This document shows positions 36,301 to 48,300 of a stretch of DNA of 64,000 nt, one piece after another. A model generated the notes under the pieces. The model was given only the letters and a program-made list of their open reading frames with translations. It did not search any database and was not told the DNA's origin. Numbering within the stretch: position 1 is the stretch's first letter; each line of letters opens with the position of its first letter. The translations under genes and the position numbers were made by a program. Source of the stretch: Centropus unirufus (lineage: Eukaryota; Chordata; Aves; Cuculiformes; Centropidae); NCBI GenBank assembly GCA_013397695.1, contig VYZI01000005.1, positions 4,020,200 to 4,084,199 on the forward strand, given 5' to 3'.

Positions 36301-39300
36301 AACATGTCACTCCAGCAGTCTGCGCAAATCCTGCTTCCTAATTAGAATTACAAGGCTTGTCAAGAGCTCACATTGCCCTTCCTCTTTATCTCCTTAAATC
36401 CTGGGCCAGGTCCCAGCCTGAATTTGCATCTCTCTGCAATAATTCCATAGATTTAGAATCTATGTCGGATGCTGAAATCAAAATCAGAATCACTTTGCTT
36501 AAGGGGTTGGAAATTTCAGTGGAGAGGAGAATATATTTTAATCGGTTCAGCTAATCCTGGAAAGAGGGCAACTCATCGAATTTGGAAGTAGTTGGAATTT
36601 ATTTTTTCTTATGTGTAGTAACTAATAACAATAAAGTGGAAAGTGGGTATCCTTACACATTCATACAAACCATAGCTGAAAAAGTGGGCTTTCATGGCTG
36701 GAAGTCTTGTCATGAGGACTTGGCAGCCTTTTTGCTGCTATGGAAGCAAGTAGGGTGTGTTTATAAAAGGAAAGAGGAGCTGACTTGAAAATATACCATG
36801 TGGGAAGCATTCAGTTCTTCCTGCAGAAAGCAAATCCTGCCCACCCTCACTTGCTTTGTGAAATGGTGTCTCTGGGTGGGTAACAGTACTAGGGATAGGA
36901 AACACTAAGGTTTAGGACATTCAGATTCCAGCTGATTTGCCTGGCTGCTGTGGGATTTGGCCTCCCTGCTAGACCCATCCAAGCATTGTCTAGATGAGAT
37001 ATCTTTGCTCCTAAACTCCCTCTCCAAACTGAGTCATTTACAAGCTCATCCTGTGTGAGAAGCCCTGCCAGAGGTGACAACTAGCACTGGCTATTGCAAG
37101 CTTTGTATAAAAGCTGTCCTTGGAAGACAAAGATTTGGTGTCTGGGATGAGAGCATTTGGAAGTGGTTCTGCGTTCTTTATATTACGGAAGAATTCTGGC
37201 TTAGTCCAAATGACAGTGACTGTTTTGAACGTATTAGCTTGTGTGTGAATCTAAAGAGCAGCCTGAGGGTGGGAGCAATGAGATATAAATAAACTTTAAA
37301 GCTCTAATCTATCTTTGTTCTTTCTTTCCTTTCTGCAACATCTTGAAGGATGCACGCCAGAGGTTCCGCTCCGTGCTGGTTGAAGCAACAGTGAAACTGG
37401 ATGAACTGGTAAAGAAGATTGGAAAAGCTGTAGAAGACTCTAAACCTTATTGGGAAGCTCGGAGGGTGGCCAGGCAGGTGAGAACTTTCATGAGAACTTT
37501 CTGCCTTATAAGCTTGTGCTGCTGGTTGGAGAGCACATACTGATTGCATTGCTTTCCTGCTATTAATAACGTCTTAAGCACATGCACTTGGCTGACAGTG
37601 GTCTGTGTCTTGAGTTGCGTGTCAGCCATGTGAATCGAAGGCAAAAATGTGCTTCTTCATAGCCACAGCTGCCCATGTTCTTCAGTCCAGGAACAGCTAC
37701 AGCAGACACAAACTGCCAGAAGCAAAAGATTTGGTGCTGTTCTCCTTTCTTTGTCTATGTCCTTTCAGAGAGCTGCTCTTCCCTCTCAGTAGCTGTCATT
37801 ATTTGAAAATACAGTGTAGGCTTTGTGTATCTGCTTTTTCTCCTTAAAGCAAAATGCTTAGCAGCTAAACGGCTGCAACTGGAAACTGCTGGGAAAGAGG
37901 CTGGAGTGGGGCAGAGCTGGGGAAACCTCAAGGGTTTAGTGCTGTCTTAGGTTGTGCTGGAGCAGGAGCGTGCTAGCTGTGGCTCTAAAACGTGTTGGTT
38001 TGGGGATAGCTGGGCTGTGCTTTCTGTGCTGCTTTCAGGACCTTAAGTCCCTTGCCCCAACTACTAATTGATTATTGATAGGCACCTAAAATAGGGTGTT
38101 TGCGGGGGGAGTTGGAAAGGGCCTGTGTGGCTGAGGAGCAGAAGGAAAAGGAAGAAAAGCTTGTGAGATGTCAGGCAGCTTCTCATTTTAGAGAAAAGGC
38201 AGCTGAGAGTTGAGCGTGTGGTGGCTTACGCATGGTTCTGTTTGTTGTCTGTTACAGGGTTTGCTGGTGTCTGAGGCTTTTTTGTTTCTTATCCAAAGCG
38301 GAGGCTGTTCCTCAGTGCTGCTTCTATTTTCACTCAAGACAGGGAGAGGCAGAAGTGAAGGAAGAGCTGCCTAGACGGGCTGCTTCCATGTTCAGCTGGG
38401 AGGATGTGTGGGGTGGCATCTGGCTGGCTGGCTGGCCAGGATGGGATTGTGTTCAAAGGGCTTGTGAGAGATGGTGTAGCAGGTGTGAAATATGTGAGAA
38501 TTACAGAATTGTAAAACTAGCTAGGGGATGAGGTTGAGGGATGGGAAGAGTAGTGTAGGGGTGGGCCAGAAGACAGGACATAAGCTTGCAGGGTAAGAGG
38601 AGGGGAGAGAGGGTGACATTCAGTAGTCTTCAGAACAAGGCACAGGAAGGTGAGGCCTGATCGCAAGCTTCATCACTTTGAAAGCTGATGAAGCAAGACT
38701 TCAAGGAGGCTGATGGGGGATATGACATGCAAGATAATACATGACCATGTTGATCCTTTAAATTGCACAGCATTGTTTTGGAGCTATTGTCTTAGGCAGT
38801 GGGGTTGATGTGTGTGGGGCTATTAAGCTTAATCCTACAGGCTAGACGCAGTGTGGCAAATAGGTAAACTTTGCTTCAAAGCACAGTAAGCACAGTATCT
38901 ACTACTCATCTGTAACTGCTCTGAAAGCAATCCCTGCTCACGGGGCCGAAGGTATGTGCTGGACAAAAACCAGTAGTGAGCTAGAGAGGAAGTCAGCAAC
39001 AAAATAAGATCAAGACATCAATGTATCAGTAGGATCAGTTGTTTAGATTGTGTTGATTAACATGTGCAATTTAAAAAACCTCAGAACCCCACCTCAAGTA
39101 TGAACTTCTACTTCTGTTACTATAAATCGCCATGTAAGGCGCAGAATGCATAGGGCTTGGAGTTATACTTGGAAAAATCAATGGTAGAAATGTGTACTCT
39201 GCAGTACAAAAAAATTGGATGACTTTGAAGTTTGTAACATCAGGCATTGAGAGCAGTGAACTTCGTCCTCTATCCCAAAGCTGGCAGCAGATTATGTCCT

Positions 39301-42300
39301 GGAAATGGAATTTTTTATTCCTGTGTCTTTGACCCGAATTCAATTCAGCCATGCTGGTTCAAAGGTGCTTTGCAAGAGCACTAAAAAAACCCAAACCACT
39401 TAAGGCTTTTAGGTTTGTGGAGTCACTGTTCCAATATTGGGCTTGTTAGAGCCTTATTTTTCTCCCAATCCATACTATTGTTAGGATGGTTTAAATGCTC
39501 TTTATCCCAGATCTAATGGTTTGCTGCACACTCAATTTTCTTTTAATGCCTTGGCAGCAATTTTTTTTTAAAAGCTGGGATTCACCTTCTAAATGTTAAT
39601 TTCACTTTTTTCCATTTTCGGTTCTGGAGCCAGTCACGGAACAGGGCTCCTTCTTTATATTTGTTCAGCAGAAAGAGCTGGAGGACATTCTCTGCTTTCC
39701 CCCCCTCTGGCTCTTTGCCTAATAAAATCTTGAAATAGGAGATGTGAGTGCCAAGAGGAATATTAGCATTGAAGGACAGCAAATCTATCTGGAAACCAGA
39801 AGACTGGAAAAATTTGTACCAGTTGTCAGCAAAGTATCTGCCAAAAGAGTTGTTCCAGTCTTAATTTAGTCTAGAAAAGTTCTGCTTAACTGGGATCAGA
39901 TTTTCTGTATTCAAGTGGGAGAAAGAAGTGGGTTGGGAAAATGGAACTGGAGAAATGTATCAGAATATTAATAAGTTGAGGTGCCACCCCGTCTTTCTTT
40001 TGTACTTTGATTTCTAAAATTGTAGAGAAATCATGGGTATAGGTTGGTATTTTTCCTTTCAAATTTATAAAACCATCTAGCCTAGGAAGACTGTCTTCCA
40101 ACTTCTGCCTTTACAGTTATTTTAGAGCCAGGCACAAGGGTCTTGGTGGTTGAAATAGCTTTAGTTAAACAGTAAGGGAAAAATGCTTGACTGGGCCTGT
40201 GAGAGAAAGGGAAGTGTAAATTCTTCTTTGCTCTCAGTAAAGGGAAGTAAAAATATGATCTATAAATTGAGGTCTTCTGGGAATAAAGAACTGCATAATT
40301 AATGGCATCTAGTTTGGCAGACATGCAGGAGTTGTCCAGACTTACCTGCATTTAAGAGGTCAGTTGTAGGCTGAGTTGGCTGATGCAAGCTGTGCTTAGT
40401 CATACCGAGGGGCTTGTTTTCACTTGGCATGAGCATGATTCCCTTCTGGAAATATTTGTTTAATCTATTAAGATAAAACCCATTAAATGGTAAGGGGGCA
40501 CTAATGCGGGATCAGCAAAAACCAGGTCCCTGGGTCAAGAATTTCCCTGGAGAAGCTTGAGGACCTTGAGCCCTTTCGTCTCTTCACCCTTATACCCATC
40601 TTGTGCAATCCTGTTTTGACAGAAGATGGTGGATTCAAAACAAATTAATTCTCCCATACAAGAGTCCTGTAGCATCTTGTTTGTGTAATGTATGCCAAAA
40701 GAATTTCAGCTTGGCCTGTCTCGCGTTGTAATTTTTCCTCTGACAGAACAATGGACGCTTACCGTTAGGATTCGAGTGCTTTGCCCTCTGAAGTGGTGGC
40801 TCAGGGACTCTGGATGCTGTCTGTTGGCACCAAAGCAGGAATATCTAGCAATTGCAGAGGCTCAAGTGAGAGCTGACGAGTATTCTTGCACCTACAGATT
40901 TCATGCAGCTTCTGCCAAAACATCTTTGTTGCGATTCCCCGTTTGCTATGCCAGTGGGCCTTTCATGTTGATTGCAGGGGCACCTTCCTCGTTCTGGAGT
41001 ATTTTGATCCAAACTGTTTTTATAATAAATTCTTAATGTATTTCTGCTGCAGGAACTTTTTTTTGCATTTAATATATTCCTTTTTTCATGTTGTTCTTTA
41101 ACTTGCACCGTAGTGCACACGTTCAGTGGAAGAACCTCGGTGTGTAGCTGAGACCTGTGGATGTACACAAGCAATGATTGTTGCTGCAATACAAACTTCC
41201 TGTAATCCAGAAGCTGGTCTGATTTTCTAAGGGTTAGGAAGACCAGTCTTCCCATGTATGTGTTATCTCCCCAGTAATCTGCTTCCCTGGTTAACTGGTC
41301 AGAGAATTAGACTTTTCACAGAATCATAGAATGTCAGGTTGGAACGGACCTCAGGGATCATCTGGTTTTAGGTGATACATAGTTTAAATGGGATGGGCCA
41401 GAACTCTGTCCTAGTTGAGCCTTAAAAGTGTCCAATGTAGTGGAAAACACCCCTTCCCTGGGGAGATTATTCCAGTGTTTAACTGTTCTCATGGTGAAAA
41501 TTTTTCTTCTGGAATCCAATTGGGATCTCCCCAGGAGAGATTCATATCCATTACCCCTTGTCTTTTCCCTGTGACTCCTGGTAAAAAGGGAATCTATCCT
41601 TTTTGTAGACAGCCTCTATGTACTGGTATGTGGTAGTAAGGTTTCCTCTAAGCCTCTTCCTCTCAAGGCTGAACCAAACCAGTTCTCTCAGCCTTACTTC
41701 CTATGGTAGGTTTCCCAGTCCTCTGAACATCTTGGCAGCCCCTCTATGGACCCTCTCCAGCCTGTCTGCATCTTTTGTATATAGCAGGGACCAAAACAGA
41801 ACACAGTACTCCAGATGCGGCCTGACAAGCACCAAGTAGAGTGGAATAATGACTTTTTTGTCTCTGCTGGTGATGCCCTTCTTGATGCACCTCAGCATCC
41901 TGTTGGTCCTCTTTGCTGCTGCAGCACATGGCTCACTCCTGTTGAGCCTCTTGTCCACCAAGACACCCAGAGCCTTCTCCACATGGGGAAGAAGTGTAAA
42001 GTTGCCAGGAACCATAAATAATGTCAATAACATTGTAGGTCTTGAGCCTCTGAGGTAAGGAGTGTCGTAAGCCGCTGTTGACTTTGCATTTTGCAGGGCA
42101 AGGGCTGAAAGCGCTTGTGCAGTAGTGTCTGTGCAAGTGATAGAGTTCCAGAAGCGTGTTACCTTCCTAGACACAGCGTGCTCTGGGACAGGATGCTGTG
42201 CAAAAGCAAGTGTGGTCTGTTGCATAAATCACCGGGCTGGTGGGAGCTGGTTTTGTGCTGCTGCATGGCCTTGATAAATTACTTCATCTCTCGCTTAGTT

Positions 42301-45300
42301 CCCATGTAAAACGGAGCTGTCAGCCTGCTGCAGAGTTCATTAAGGGAACTAAAAAGCACTTTGGGGTCATTGGGTGAGAGGTGCCATTAAAACACTGTTA
42401 TCCATATGTCGCCCCTTGTGAACCCAGGGACAAACTGAACAGGAGGACTTGCCTTTTTTGCTTCAATTCTGCTAGGAAAAAAAATTGGATAGATGTGTGT
42501 TCCTACCCACCCCCACAAATAAAACAATCCATGGGTTTGTAGTGACCCTAAATTGAACAACATCCCTGGGAGCATTGCTTTTAATTAACCATCAGCTCCT
42601 ATTACAAAGGCCTTTTTTCCTTTTATTTTTTTTTTTTTTTTTTTGCAGAGTGAGGAGCTACATTGTAGTCTCCAGTCCTGGCTCACATTGGGAGCTGGAG
42701 CAGATGCCTTGCTCAGCTTTAGTACTGTGGGAGTTTCGGAGGGACATCATTGCTTTGTGTTATGCCCCGTAGCCTCTCTGCACCGTTTGGCTTTTACAAA
42801 AGAGTGTTGGAAACCTTGCTTCAGGCAAAAATAGATGAAAGATCTGTTCTAGGTCATCTCTATATGCATCTTTCACTTAGGGTCCCATCTGTAGCAAGTG
42901 TTCAGGCAGCGATGTGCTGAAGGGAATGCATGTTCTGCTTCCTCTGGGTCACTCTTCCTGGTTTGGTTTTACAACTAATTCTTCTTTTCATGTTGTTGGC
43001 GTGAATTCTTAAGCAGCTCCTTTTTATATCTGAAAAGACTCAGGAAAACATGCCGGAATGCGTATGTATAAAGATTCTTCCCTTCTGTAGTCTAGGCATC
43101 TTTGAGAGGAAATGAAGTTGGTGGACAAGTAGATGGTCAGTAGACAGCTAGCCTGTCCCACCCATTGTAACTTTTTATGTAGTAGAGCTTCTTCCTCTCA
43201 CTTCACTAAGAATCTCTCTCTCATGTAATATTTTCATACTGGATTGCTACATCTGTTTGAAGAAATGGAGAGAGTTGGGCTGGTTTAGCCTGGAGAAGAG
43301 AAGGTTGCAGGGAGGCCTGGTAGCAGCCTTCCAGTACTCAAAGGGGCTATAGAAAGGCTGGGGAGGTTCTCTTTGTTATGAAGCGGAGTGATGGGATGAA
43401 AGGTAATGATTCTAAGCTGGAAGAGGGGGGATTTAGATTTGATATCAGGAAGAATTTTTTTACTGCGAGGGTAGTGAGGCACTGGAACAGCTTGCCCAGA
43501 GAAGTCATGGATGCCTCACCCCTGGGGGTGTTCAGGGCCAGGTTGGATGTGGCTTCGAGCAACCTGAACTAGCGGGAGGTGCCCCTGCCCGTGGCAGGGG
43601 GTTGGAACTGGATGATCTTTAAGGTGCCTTCCAACCCAAACCATTCTATGTTCCTAAATCAGCTGACAGGGTAAAGAATGATTAGGGGTGAACTTTCAGA
43701 TGTTTAGACCCTGGGTCTCTATTCCAGCCTTCTTCACAAAACTTAGGGCTCTTAATCACTGACTCTAGTCAGTGATGAGAAGCATTTGAAAAGCTTTTGT
43801 TGTACATACATTTTCCTTAAATGCAGAGGGAGTTAAGACATCTTGTCTTAGGTTGTTTAGCCATCAGGTGGTTCTGTGAATTTATGTCCAGAGTGAATTG
43901 GGATGAGAAGTAGGTGCTGTAATCTTGCTGAGTAGGAACTGAGGAGGGATTGAGTCACTTGATGGTGAAGGTATGAGGGATGTAAGCATATATAAACATA
44001 TTTTCCTGGTTGGAAGGCACTTCCTCAGCTGATGAGATTGATACCATTCTTTGCAGAAGTTGGGATTGCAGTGGCCATTGCATCTCTGTTTCTAGGTGTT
44101 CAGCTGGAGATGTCTGCAAGTAGCACGGCAAGTGTGGAAGGTCACAGGTGGTAACTTCCTTAGCTCGGGAGACAAAAGGTTTTAAAATTCACATAACTTG
44201 GAGGCTCTAAACTGCCAATCGCCCTTAAAAATTAATTAGGAACTGGAAACTGGGGTCTTGCCAGTGTTGCTTCCTGTAGCACCCAATTTTCCCATCCAAA
44301 TTTGCTCAGTGAGTGAGAGCTAATTGGATCACAGCAGCAGCTACTTCTGCTGTGGACAGGCGGGCAGCACTGAGTGTGGGTGATAGCTCCTGGGTCCAGA
44401 TCCAACAGTGATGGGTTACCAGGTCATTCCCCTCTGGTTCCTAGACACCGGATGTGTTGTTATCCATCAGTGTACTGGAGGTAGCCATGTCATGAGGGAT
44501 CTCCTTTTCGATCCTGCTTTTATGAACTGAAATCCTGGCGCTTGTGTTTAAAACAACAAGGAGTTAAACGATTTGTATTATCTGCTAAGCTTATCTTGGC
44601 AATAAAGGTGAAGGGAGAGGGAACTTGAGAAGCAAAAATTAAATGTCAGCAGAACTGTGACAGACTTGCATTCCTGTTTGGCAACTTGCCATGGAGCTAG
44701 TAAAAAGCAAAAATCCTTGGCATGGTTACAGTGGAACAACCAACTGACCTTGCCTGGTGAAAGGAGCGTTGCTGGTTAACCGTTTAGAAACCAAAGAGCT
44801 ACCCAGTGGATTCATGCTTTCAAAGCAGGGGTACAGAAACTTGAAATTTCTACTTTGACAGACCTTCTACCAAGCCTTCCAACTGTTTTAAGAAAGAACC
44901 CAAACACCTGGAACACTTGACTGCTTTCCATGGCTGTAGTTCAGTGCTGTGTTTTTGCTGGTAAGTAGCTATCATCTGCGCAGCGTTGCTGCTAGGGGAC
45001 TATTAATTCCAGCCTCTCTTAACAATTTCTTCATCTTGCACGGGGAGAAAGCAGTAGAAAACAATATGTGCAAAAGTGTCTCTCTTATCAAATGAGAGCA
45101 ATTCCTGTCAATGTAGGGACAGTAACTCCCATCGGCTCCTAAGAATATTTTTATGTTTGGAGTGGTGGAGCCATCAGAAGGTATTTTTTATGGATATTGC
45201 TCCCCATGCCATTTAAACAACTAGTCTAGGCTGGCGATAGAGGTTATGTTATTTGTGGTCTGCCTATGCTGCTAGCTTCCATTTTACTAGAGATGCTGTG

Positions 45301-48300
45301 TTGGAGCTGCCCTGGTGGCTCCTGGGGAGCCTCACAGTGGGGTGAGGGTAACGGAGGTAATGATTTCTGGTTTAGGAAGGTGAAGTGAATGGCGTGAGAA
45401 GGGGCTTGCTCCACAGGTGTGTAAATGAACCATACAGAAATGGCTGTGATTTTTTTTTTTTTACTTAGATGAGTGGAGTGGAGAGGCCACTCGGAGGCAT
45501 GGGAACAGCTCTCTTCCTGAATTGGGACTTACTTGGTGGTGGTCAAGAGATTTGTCTATTGGGTGGAGGCTGACACGGTGGCCTTAGTTTGTGCTGAGGC
45601 AGGCCAGGTAGGCAGATAGGTGGCACAAGCCTTGCCTGAGAAGGGAGGACTGGGGTTCTCTGACAGGAAAGAAGACATGGAAGTTGCCACGTGGAGAATC
45701 AAGGAACCCGGCACTGTAAAGAAACAGTAAGGAGATTAAATGCAGGTGAGCTGTGCAAAAAGTAGTGCCTGAAATGATGGAGCCTGGAGGCTGTGCATTG
45801 TACCTGATGGCCTGAGAACTTTTGCGTGTCCCTTTCCCCTCTCTGCTCCCTGTGGACCTGCTCTAGACCTGAACTCTTTCTTCCCACCATGTCTTTAATT
45901 TTTTAGTTATGAAATACATTATTAAATCTTGGGGAAACCATGTCGATGTGACGTCAGTCCTCTTGTGAAATGTGGCGTTCCCATTGCTGTGATCCCAAGG
46001 GGCATTCTCAGTGTATTCATCTCACTTTCCTGATGAGTGCCTGGCTGTGGGGCCAGGCACCCATCTAAAGAGGAAATAAACCAAGCAAGGGAATCTGACA
46101 TCAATAATTTTGTTATTGAGGGTGAGGAGTCACTTCCTGGCTTTCCACCAGGGAATCCACTGAGTTTCGTCAACTTTGTTTTCCAAGTTGAATGCACTTT
46201 GGGTTAAGTAATGAAAACGTTCTGCCACACTCACTATTTGATGGAGTGCCTCTTGTGCCTCTCTGGTCATGTTTGCACTGTTGCGGTTGAAATCCTGGAA
46301 GCATGTAGAAGTCACAACCCCACGTTCAGGTTCCTATGGCTTGGTGGTTCACTGCTGCCAGGCAGAGCTTGTGCTCAGCCTGTTCAGTTTGCTTCGCCTG
46401 ATTGCTTAAAACCTGCAAGCTGTACTTCAAGTCATGCATCATGGTTCTGTTGTATTTTTCTTCAGGCCAAAGTTGTGATGATGCTTAGGACTCAGGGAGA
46501 CTTACCTGGGTCAGCCAGATGGGTTTTGCCTGGCTCATTTATTAACAGTGTTATCTGAGGCCCTAAACTTTAAGTAAAAAATTTTACATTTGGTTTTTGG
46601 CTCTGTCATCTGGTTGAGCAGTGTGATATCAGACTGTCTCAAATCAGCCGTCCCTCAGCCAATGAGAAGATAACAGATGTTGCCTGGTCGGATTTGGAAA
46701 GTTACACCAAAGATGTGATCTGTGATGGAAAGCTCCTGGGTGCGTTTATCTTCCCATCAGCCCTGGTAATGCAGGATAGTAGGTCAGTGTGACTGGCAGG
46801 TTTCTACCCTCTTAATCCTGAGCAGCTGGAAATCTGTCCACTGTTTGGGAGCGCCAACAGCTGCTGCTTCACAGCTGAACTGAAGAGAATCCTCACCTGA
46901 CTCATATTCAGTGCTCTGTGACTCAATATTTCCTGCAGACTAGGTGGCGTCTGCAGAAAAACCACCTGCAGATACAATGTTCTGGGCACCTTTGGATAGA
47001 AGGAACTAATTTTTAGCCACTTGGTTGTTGAAATATCTGTATCACTAATTCTGTGCATGTATGTGCCCTCTCTGAGAGTTAGACCTCCTGTGTCTATCTG
47101 TGCTTTCTATGCCTCACTGAAATGATTTGATTATTTGGAGTTGGTATTTATACATCCTACATTTTTCATTTTATGTGATCCGTGCTCTGTTGAGGGATTA
47201 TTAGTTTGTTGATAGATAACCTATTGATGTAAAACCTGCAACTGGTCTTCTCATCATTAGCAGATGTGCCTAGGAGGGCTCCATTATTCAGATTTGTTAG
47301 CTCCGCACTGTAAATTAGAGGTTCTTCCCTTTTCTGCTAGTCTTCCCAAAAACAGAAGAAAATACAGTTTTCATCAAAATGTTTTAAAGAATTTATCTAG
47401 AAAAGATGAAAAAAATTACTCTTTTTTTTTTATAGTGACTGTCTTGCACACTTTCTCCCCCCTCACAAAGTATCCATCAGTTCTTTATTCTGGGTGGCAG
47501 CAATAAAAAGCCAGCTGTAGCTGTTCAACCTCCTCTCCAGTAGCTGTCAACGGTGCAATAACCTCATTATTTTCCCTGCCCTTCAAGAATTTTTTTCTCA
47601 TTCTTTTTCTGTTGTAAAATACTAGAAGTGTTGGGCAAGTAGATCTGAAATATGGAATTACTAGGTTAAGTTTGTCTAGAATAATAGAATCATGGTTTGG
47701 GTATGAAGGGACCTTAAAAATCATCCAGTTCCAACCTACCCATCATGGGCAGGGATGCTTCCCACCAGACCAGGCTGCTCAAGGCTTCATCCAACCTGGC
47801 CTTGAACACTTCCAGAGAGGGGACAGCCACAGCTTCCCTGGGCAACCCGTGCCAGCACCTCACCACCCTCAACGGGAAGAATTTTTTCCCAATGACTATT
47901 CTAAATCTTCCCCCTTCTGATGTAAGGCCACCCCCCTTGTCCTGTCACTCCAGGCCCTTGAAAAAGTCCATTCTCCACCTCTCCTGGAGCCCCTTTCAGT
48001 ACTGGAAGCTGCTATAAGGTATCTCCGGAGCCATAGTAGAGGTGCTCCAGAAATGCTCTCTATTCATTGAGGTAACAGTGAGAGGCTTAGGGTGGGAAAG
48101 TTGTGTTTGTTTGTTTTGTTAGATGTCAGCTGTTTTAGGCTGAAAGAACTCTGTACGGGTGATCTGGTTATTGTGCTTAGCCACAGATTCAATGGAAGAT
48201 GCTGGAACTGGCTGGAAAGGTGGAAGCAGTTCTCAAAGTGTGCTGCAACATGAAAATAGAGATGAATTCCTTTTTCTTATCCTGCTGTCTAAAGATTTGA

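Larger units (their letters stand above)
26917..37348 (+). other. SH3BP5: SH3BP5 intron 2
   Basis: This GT-AG intron (gtacag to cttgaag) is about 10.4 kb. It contains a CR1 fragment at 29.87-30.22 kb and a TTTA-rich imperfect duplication at 30.3-30.5 kb. The stretch 35.5-36.3 kb is AT-rich and repeat-poor. No additional exon or RNA gene was recognised. Confidence 0.9.

Noticed and set aside
41701..42225. 174-codon antisense open frame in intron 3
   Set aside because: The C-terminal half is CR1 ORF2 (fragment G); the N-terminal part is chance extension beyond the element.
42626..42652. T19 tract followed by GCAG, resembling a very strong splice acceptor in intron 3
   Set aside because: No matching donor or coding continuation of SH3BP5 follows, and it lacks the AG/GT needed for recursive splicing. 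Most likely a poly-T run next to AG by chance.
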